The notes beneath the pieces were generated by a model. The model was given only the letters and a program-made list of their open reading frames with translations. It had not been told where the DNA came from and did no database searches. This document shows, piece by piece, positions 5,779 through 10,236 of a stretch of DNA of 10,236 nt. The stretch comes from JBBPXY01 sp038200435. Lineage in GTDB: Bacteria > Actinomycetota > Thermoleophilia > Solirubrobacterales > Solirubrobacteraceae. Made by a program: the position numbers and the translations under genes. The DNA lies in contig JBBPXY010000045.1 in the NCBI GenBank assembly GCA_038200435.1, positions 1 to 10,236 of the forward strand, written 5' to 3'. Every line of letters starts with the position of its first letter. Positions within the stretch are counted from its first letter, which is position 1.

Positions 5779-7082
5779 CCCATGCTCGGGTCGCCGTCGG
5801 TCATGACCGCGAGCGAGAAGCGCAGCGGTCCGCGCTCGAAACGGGCGATCTGGTGCACGAGCTGTCCGAGCACCGTCCCTCGCCAGCCGCCCTTGAAGAA
5901 CACCGCGTAGCGCGGCCTGCCGACCGACGGGATCCCCCAGCTCTGGCCTCCCGAGATGTGGCTGAGGAGGTAGCGCGCGTAGCTGCGAAACTGACGCGGT
6001 ATGAGCGAGTCCATCTCGAAGAAGAACCGAGCCTGGTCGGCCGCGCTGATCTGGGCATGGGTCCAGAGGCCCGAGATCGAGAAGTCGGTCATACCGGCGC
6101 GCCGCGCGAGCCTTCGCAGCGCGCCGTCACCCACCCGTCTCCACACGGCCGTGGCCGCGTTGTTGTCGGACACGTGGATCATCGGGTAGAGAATCGAGCG
6201 CGACCCACCGTCGAGCCGCCGGTGGGAGGAGAGCTTGCGCAGGGAGGTGGTCAACAGCATCGCCTTCACCACGCTCGCCGAGACGAACCGCCAGTGCACG
6301 TGTACGCCACTGAGGCGGCCTTGGCTGTCGATGACCGCGAAAGCCGTGCGGCCCCGCCGGTGGGCCATGAAGCGCGCAGCGTGCGAGACGCGCGCCGGAG
6401 ACGGGAACCCGGCGGGAGCGCGAAACCTTCCCGTCACGGCGACCCCCCCACACCGCGCGCGGGCGGTAACAAGCGCGCGCTCACCCGGCGCCCGGAAGCA
6501 CGCCTGATAGACGGAACGGCCGGCCGGAACCGCAAGCGTCACGGTCACCCGAGTGAGGCCTCTGGCGACATCGATGCTGCGGGTGTGCGCGACGACTCGC
6601 AGCCGGCTGCGGCCCAGCGGCGCGAGTTCCCAGGTGGCCCTTCGATGAGCCCACCGCAGATCGGCCGGGTGACGAAAATTGGCGCTCAGCTGCACCCGGC
6701 CCAGAGGCAGAGCGCGTGCGCTGGTGCGGATCCGGGCACGGACGATGACTCCCACGAGCCCGCTGCTGCCGGGGCTTGGGCCGCGGCTCACCACCCGATA
6801 GCGCGTACGACGATCGGGTTTTACCCGGAAGTCGAACGACCCGTCAGACCCCGTCAGGCCTTGCACGACGGATACGCGGCTGTAGGGGTACGCCGAGACG
6901 TGAAGCTCGAGCGGCATGCCGGCCGAACCGGCTCCGACATCGTGAAGGTCTCCGACTATGTCGCTCGAGCCTCCGAGAAGGACGGTGGAACGCGTCGGGT
7001 GCGCGCGGATCGTGGCGGCGGACGCCTGCGCAGCGGGCGCGAACGTCGCGAGGAGTAGGCCGAAGATGAGCGCGCGCTTCAT
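5733..7082 (-). CDS. Secreted serine hydrolase (class A beta-lactamase fold) with Ig-like N-terminal region
   Basis: A 449-residue exported protein. The start is set at ATG 7082 because a clear signal peptide (MKRALIFGLLLATFAPAAQA) follows; the frame stays open further upstream but shows no gene-like sequence. Residues about 24-105 look like a bacterial Ig-like domain (strand-rich, with VSVVQGLTGSDGSFDFRVKP). Residues 106-220 are a second beta-rich region with two cysteines (C195, C211). The hydrolase domain is about 230-449: SVVK (S270, K273) gives the nucleophile and base, SDN is at 305-307, and KGG (397-399) replaces KTG. The omega-loop region (GLWTHAQISAADQARFF) has no Glu166-type ExxLN, so efficient beta-lactam breakdown is unlikely; a peptidoglycan or peptide target is more plausible. 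Related to the shorter copy at 7721-8503. Stop TAG at 5733 lies inside the propeller gene's end. Confidence 0.88.
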   Translation of the reverse strand: MKRALIFGLLLATFAPAAQASAATIRAHPTRSTVLLGGSSDIVGDLHDVGAGSAGMPLELHVSAYPYSRVSVVQGLTGSDGSFDFRVKPDRRTRYRVVSRGPSPGSSGLVGVIVRARIRTSARALPLGRVQLSANFRHPADLRWAHRRATWELAPLGRSRLRVVAHTRSIDVARGLTRVTVTLAVPAGRSVYQACFRAPGERALVTARARCGGVAVTGRFRAPAGFPSPARVSHAARFMAHRRGRTAFAVIDSQGRLSGVHVHWRFVSASVVKAMLLTTSLRKLSSHRRLDGGSRSILYPMIHVSDNNAATAVWRRVGDGALRRLARRAGMTDFSISGLWTHAQISAADQARFFFEMDSLIPRQFRSYARYLLSHISGGQSWGIPSVGRPRYAVFFKGGWRGTVLGQLVHQIARFERGPLRFSLAVMTDGDPSMGYGIATIRGVAARLL

Positions 7083-7212
7083 ACTGCCGCTGCAGCCTAC
7101 GCCTCGGGCAGGCGCGAGCGCGGGTGTTCCGAGGACCCCGGGAAAGAACATGTAGCCGACGATGCTGCCCTGATTGGCGACCTGTCCGGCGCCGCGCTTC
7201 AGCATGCCCCCG

Positions 7213-7299
7213 TCAGACGGTGCGACGGAGATCCGCCCGGTGCGGATGGATCTCGCGGTTGGCGCCCGTGATGAGGATGGTCCTGCCTTCAAGTTCCAT
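7213..7299 (-). pseudogene. N-terminal stub of a short-chain dehydrogenase/reductase
   Basis: From ATG 7299 the minus strand reads MELEGRTILITGANRE and then non-homologous sequence to a TGA at 7213. The first fifteen residues are a textbook SDR beginning: the first Rossmann strand plus TGANR, where a glycine-rich GIG should follow. After R the match stops abruptly, so about 90% of the enzyme is missing. An inverted repeat (GAGATCC 7228-7234, GGATCTC 7248-7254) lies right at the break and could mark the joint. The whole gap 7083-7330 otherwise holds only the upstream region of the serine hydrolase gene. Confidence 0.6.
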
Positions 7300-7330
7300 G
7301 CCGTGCCTACGGACGGCCTCGGATGCCGGT

Positions 7331-7525
7331 TCAAGTCCGTGGTGGCCGGCCCGCCTCCTCGTGAGCCAGTCGGGCCACTGCGGCCTCATAGATGCGGTCG
7401 AGCTCCCGCAGGCGCGCCGGATCGGTCGCGTGCGCGCCGTAGGACTTGGCCCGGTAGAGGTCGCGCCGCTCGCGCGCGTAGCGGACGTCCGCGCGCAGGC
7501 GCTCGAGGTCGAAGGCGTCGGCCAT
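7331..7525 (-). CDS. Small charged helical protein, unknown function (64 aa)
   Basis: A 64-residue cytoplasmic-looking protein with no signal or membrane segment. Residues 4-60 are almost entirely predicted helix, rich in Arg, Glu, Leu and Ala with heptad-like spacing (FDLERLRADVRYARERRDLY and LRELDRIYEAAVARLAHEE), interrupted at SYGAHATDPA. This suggests a two-helix hairpin. ATG 7525 is chosen over the upstream possibility at 7555 because AAGGA lies 6 bases before it, and because the stop TGA of the 55-aa gene overlaps it as TGATG. This implies translational coupling in one transcript. I do not know a function. I have the impression of similar short proteins in Thermoleophilia, which needs a search to confirm. 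Confidence 0.7.
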   Translation of the reverse strand: MADAFDLERLRADVRYARERRDLYRAKSYGAHATDPARLRELDRIYEAAVARLAHEEAGRPPRT

Positions 7526-7692
7526 CACCCGTCCTTTGCTTCGTGCCCGCGGCACTCAAGCACGGGAACGCGCGGGTAGCGCGGGAACGCTGGATCAGCG
7601 CGCGAGCGCAGGCACAGCGAGAACACCGACCCCCGGGTATTCGGGACGAGTTGCTGGTGGCGGCACGAGTCGCAGAGCCCGGCGGGTGGCAC
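7525..7692 (-). CDS. Small four-cysteine protein, probable zinc-binding (55 aa)
   Basis: A 55-residue protein from GTG 7692 to TGA 7527-7525. It carries CDSC (C7, C10), then C27 in SVFSLCLRSRAD, a proline-tyrosine-rich PAFPRYPRVPVLEC with C47, and a charged end. The CxxC...C...C spacing suits one structural zinc. The pattern (CxxC-H, TRGSVFSLC, DPxFPxYPRxPVxxC) looks strongly conserved in style and reminds me of a small actinobacterial family of unknown function. The protein has no signal or membrane segment. Its stop shares one base with the start of the 64-aa gene, so both are probably translated together. The start is the least certain part: no Shine-Dalgarno is visible before the GTG, and no ATG is available in frame up to the preceding gene. 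Confidence 0.72.
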   Translation of the reverse strand: MPPAGLCDSCRHQQLVPNTRGSVFSLCLRSRADPAFPRYPRVPVLECRGHEAKDG

Positions 7693-7720
7693 GCCGCTGA
7701 GTATGGCGCCGGAGCGCTCT

Positions 7721-8503
7721 TCAGCCTAGGCGCGAACGCCGCCCGAGGCCGTGCAGCAGCCGCGCCGCGACACCGCGGAGCGTCTCCTTGCCGTAGGCGT
7801 GAGAGCCGTCATCCTGGGTGAAGATCGCCACGGCAAGGCGCTGCCGGCCGTGGCGCAGAAGCGCGACTTGATGGTCGACACGGCCGGTGCCGGAGCCCCA
7901 GCCGCCCTTGAAGTAGAGAGCCCACCCGCGAGGTCGGACCCTGCCGATCCCCCAGCGCTGAGAGGCCACGATCGAGGCGAGGAGACGCAAGGCCGTCGCG
8001 CGGTGCCGGGAAGGCACGAACGAGTCGATGTGCAGGAAGAACCGCGTCTGATCGGTGGCGTCGACGAGCGAGTTGCCCCAGATCGGCGCGGCCGGGCGGA
8101 AGCGATGCATACCGACCCGCCGCGCGAGCCTGCGCAGCCCCTCGTTGCCGACGATGGAGTCGACCCGGGAGGCGGCCGCGTTGTCGGACCGGCGAATCAT
8201 GGGCGTGAGCAGCGCCATGTCGCTCGATCGCAGCGCGCGCCCACGAACGCTCGGGCGCCGCAGGTAGGAGACCATCAGCATCGCCTTGAGGACGCTCGCC
8301 GAGGGGAAGGTTCGCTCCGCCGCGTTGCCGTAGAGGTGAGAGCCGATGCGAACGGCGAAGGCGATCTGCCCGTGACGCTCGTGCGCGTAACGGAGCGCCG
8401 AGCGCACACCGGGCCTCCACACGTGCGTATGCGCGTGCGCACGACCCCCCGACGCTGCGCTCAAGGCACCGGTCAGGATCAGGATGGCGCAGAGACGCCG
8501 CAT
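7721..8503 (-). CDS. Secreted serine hydrolase, class A beta-lactamase fold (short paralog)
   Basis: A 260-residue exported enzyme. The start is set at ATG 8503, which begins a compact signal peptide (MRRLCAILILTGALSAASGG, cleavage likely after AHA at 24); a TTG at 8530 would add nine residues. Motifs: SVLK (S70, K73), SDN (106-108) and KGGWGSGTG (K199). As in the larger copy, no ExxLN glutamate is present in the omega-loop region (IWGNSLVDATDQTRFF). Both proteins share the blocks SDN-AA, GLRRLARR or ALRRLARR, DQ-RFF--DS, WGI, FKGGW and RGVAARLL, so they are paralogs; this one lacks the Ig-like N-terminal part. It acts outside the membrane, probably on peptidoglycan or related peptides. It is the first gene of the minus-strand block and is divergent from the ABC gene, 41 bases apart. 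Confidence 0.88.
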   Translation of the reverse strand: MRRLCAILILTGALSAASGGRAHAHTHVWRPGVRSALRYAHERHGQIAFAVRIGSHLYGNAAERTFPSASVLKAMLMVSYLRRPSVRGRALRSSDMALLTPMIRRSDNAAASRVDSIVGNEGLRRLARRVGMHRFRPAAPIWGNSLVDATDQTRFFLHIDSFVPSRHRATALRLLASIVASQRWGIGRVRPRGWALYFKGGWGSGTGRVDHQVALLRHGRQRLAVAIFTQDDGSHAYGKETLRGVAARLLHGLGRRSRLG

Positions 8504-8531
8504 CGCCCGAGGAGCGTAGTAACGCGGCAAC

Positions 8532-8537
8532 TATCCT
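8532..8537 (+). promoter_or_regulatory. -10 box of a probable leaderless ABC transporter transcript
   Basis: TATCCT matches TAnnnT and is followed by exactly 7 bases and the GTG at 8545. No Shine-Dalgarno is seen before the GTG, and the out-of-frame ATG at 8540 is not usable. This box therefore also supports the GTG as the start. Confidence 0.5.
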
Positions 8538-8544
8538 TTATGAA

Positions 8545-10236
8545 GTGAGGACCTTCCGACGCCTGCTCGCCTTCCTGCGCCCCTACCGCTCTGGGGTGAT
8601 CTGGTCGTTTGTCCTGGCCGCGCTGGCGATGGGCGCCACGGTCGCGATCCCCTACCTGACGGGCCGAGCGATCGACGCCGTCACGGGGCGCAACCACGAC
8701 AAGCACGCGCTGGTGACCTTCGCGCTCCTGATCGTCGCCGCGGGTCTGGCCCGGCTCGTCTTCAGCGTGGCCAGGCGCCTCGTGGCGGGGAGGGTCTCGC
8801 TCGGCGTCGAGCTCGACCTGCGCAACCGCCTCTACTTCCACCTTCAGTCGCTCGAGCTCGGCTTCTTCGACCGCCAGCAGACCGGGCAGCTCATGTCGCG
8901 GGCGACCGTCGACCTTCAGTCAGTGCGGTTCTTCCTCGGGTACGGGCTCATCTTCATCGGGCAGTCGGTGTTGTCGATCGGCCTGGCGGCCGTGGCCATG
9001 CTGGCGACGCAACCGAGCCTGGCGCTGCTCGCGCTCTCCCCCGTTCCCTTCGTCGTGCTCATCGCCTGGCGCTACGGGCAGGTCTCGCGGCCCGCCCTGC
9101 AGGAGGTGCAGCAGCGGATCGCCGAGCTCACCGCCGACACCGAGGAGAACATCTCGGGCGTGCGCGTCGTCAAGGCCTTCGCGCGCGAGGACCGCCAGCT
9201 CGAGCGCTTCGGGCACAGCGTCACGCGGGTGTTCGACCAGTCGATCTTCTCGACGCGGCTGCGCGCCTTCTACAACCCTTTCATCGGCTTCGTGCCCAAC
9301 CTCGGGCTCGCCTTCATCTTGTTCTTCGGGGGGCGTCAGGTGATCCACCATCACCTCACGGTGGGCGAGTTCGCCGCCTTCTACGCCTACCTGCTGATGC
9401 TGATCTCCCCGATGCGCACGCTCGGCGTGATGCTCGGATCAGCGCAGCGCGCCACCGCCTCCGGCGCGCGCGTGTTCGAGCTGCTCGACCGCGAGCCGCG
9501 CATCGTCGCCCCACCCGGCGCGCCGGGCCTGCCCGCCGGGCGCGGGCGCGTTGAGCTCCGTGGCGTGTCGCTGAGCTTCGAGGGCTCGAAGCAGCGCGCG
9601 CTGAGCGACGTAGACCTCGAGGTCGAGGCCGGAACGACCGTCGCGCTGGTCGGCGCCACCGGGGCCGGCAAGACGGCCCTCGTCTCCCTGATCCCGCGCC
9701 TGTACGACGTGACGAAGGGAGCGGTGCTGGTCGACGGCGCCGACGTCAGGTCGGTCGAGCCCGCCGCGCTGCGCCGCGAGATCGCCGTGGTCAACGACGA
9801 CCCCTTCCTCTTCTCCGCCTCCGTGCACGAGAACATCGCCTACGCCCGCCCCGAGGCCACCCGCGAGGAGGTGGAGGACGCGGCCCGGCGCGCTCAGGCC
9901 GCAGGCTTCATCGACCGGCTGCCCGAGGGCTACGAAACGATGATCGGCGAACGCGGGCTGACGCTCTCGGGCGGCCAGCGCCAGCGGTTGGCCATCGCCC
10001 GCGCGCTCGTGGCCAACCCTCGCATCCTCATCCTCGACGACGCCACCTCCTCGGTTGACGCCTCCACCGAACAGCAGATCAAGGAGGCCCTGCGTCAAGT
10101 GATGCAGGGCCGGACCACCTTCGTCATCGCGCACCGGCTTTCGACCATCGCGCTGGCGGACCGCATCGTCGTGCTCGAACACGGGCGGCTGATCGCGGAA
10201 GGCACGCACGACGAGCTGCTGGTCCTCTCGCCGCTC
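8545..10236 (+). CDS. ABC exporter half-transporter, permease-ATPase fusion (3' truncated by window)
   Basis: 564 residues are visible; the frame is open to the last base and homologs usually run some 20-40 residues further. The N-terminal domain (about 1-310) has hydrophobic segments near 17-38, 57-75, 130-153, 156-175, 245-262 and 274-292, typical of a six-helix type I exporter. The ATPase domain starts near 335: Walker A GATGAGKT (370-377), signature LSGGQ (474-478), Walker B ILILDD (494-499), D-loop SSVD (502-505) and H-loop histidine H530. Two key positions are altered: the catalytic glutamate after Walker B is Asp (D499), and the Q-loop glutamine position reads D418 in VVNDDPFLF. Such a degenerate site is known in one half of heterodimeric exporters such as TM287/288 and BmrCD, so a partner gene is expected downstream. 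Substrate (drug, lipid or peptide) unknown. GTG start is supported by the TATCCT box. Confidence 0.95.
   Translation, partial: MRTFRRLLAFLRPYRSGVIWSFVLAALAMGATVAIPYLTGRAIDAVTGRNHDKHALVTFALLIVAAGLARLVFSVARRLVAGRVSLGVELDLRNRLYFHLQSLELGFFDRQQTGQLMSRATVDLQSVRFFLGYGLIFIGQSVLSIGLAAVAMLATQPSLALLALSPVPFVVLIAWRYGQVSRPALQEVQQRIAELTADTEENISGVRVVKAFAREDRQLERFGHSVTRVFDQSIFSTRLRAFYNPFIGFVPNLGLAFILFFGGRQVIHHHLTVGEFAAFYAYLLMLISPMRTLGVMLGSAQRATASGARVFELLDREPRIVAPPGAPGLPAGRGRVELRGVSLSFEGSKQRALSDVDLEVEAGTTVALVGATGAGKTALVSLIPRLYDVTKGAVLVDGADVRSVEPAALRREIAVVNDDPFLFSASVHENIAYARPEATREEVEDAARRAQAAGFIDRLPEGYETMIGERGLTLSGGQRQRLAIARALVANPRILILDDATSSVDASTEQQIKEALRQVMQGRTTFVIAHRLSTIALADRIVVLEHGRLIAEGTHDELLVLSPL

Noticed and set aside
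5265..7058. Long plus-strand open frame of 597 codons
   Set aside because: It lies in another frame of the propeller gene and then antisense to the hydrolase. Its translation is Arg/Ala/Gly/Pro-rich low-complexity with no domain, while the minus strand has a signal peptide and SxxK/SDN/KGG motifs.
7083..7334. N-terminal extension of the larger serine hydrolase up to 7334
   Set aside because: The extension reads as low-conservation sequence crossing the SDR stub in another frame, and a proper signal peptide begins at 7082.
7327..7339. CGGTTCAAGTCCG resembling a tRNA T-arm
   Set aside because: Only a 3-bp stem can form, and no acceptor, anticodon or D arm is found around it on either strand.
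9439..10209. Minus-strand open frame of 256 codons inside the ABC transporter
   Set aside because: It is the antisense shadow of the ATPase domain; the plus strand has Walker A, LSGGQ and Walker B in one frame.

Overview
The window is GC-rich actinobacterial DNA. The codon use, the leaderless-looking starts, the Ig-plus-serine-hydrolase architecture and the tiny CxxC protein all resemble Thermoleophilia (Solirubrobacterales-like soil actinobacteria). That placement is from memory of family styles, not from a search.

Layout: (1) 1-1116, the 3' part of lon on the plus strand, followed by two hairpins in the convergent gap 1117-1229. (2) 1230-1646 minus, a VOC/glyoxalase-fold protein, divergent from (3) 1697-3169 plus, a GabD-like succinate-semialdehyde dehydrogenase. 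(4) 3170-4206, a decayed stretch: a possible weak terminator, then an HNH-like gene split over three reading frames by three apparent single-base indels, joined directly to the headless ATPase domain of a sensor kinase, which is itself frameshifted. (5) 4216-5778 plus, a secreted BNR/Asp-box (sialidase-like) beta-propeller. (6) 5733-8503 minus, a block of envelope and small genes. From its 5' end this reads: a secreted class A beta-lactamase-fold serine hydrolase; a 55-residue four-cysteine protein; a 64-residue charged helical protein overlapping it by one base; a stub of a short-chain dehydrogenase; and a second, larger serine hydrolase with an Ig-like N-terminal region, whose 3' end overlaps the propeller gene tail to tail by 46 bp. 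(7) 8545-10236 plus, an ABC exporter half-transporter with a degenerate ATP site, cut by the window end.

Functionally this is an accessory-flavoured stretch rather than one pathway. Lon and GabD are housekeeping/metabolic genes. Three secreted proteins and the ABC exporter point to the cell envelope. The middle holds gene remnants.

The most coherent non-obvious signals are: (a) a recurrent TAnnnT box placed 6-7 bases before the start codons of four plus-strand genes, the hallmark of leaderless transcription; (b) the tiny 55-aa/64-aa gene pair coupled by TGATG; and (c) the pseudogene tract, whose breaks mostly sit in G or C runs. I do not see a CRISPR array, an insertion sequence, an RNA gene or a clear new defence system.
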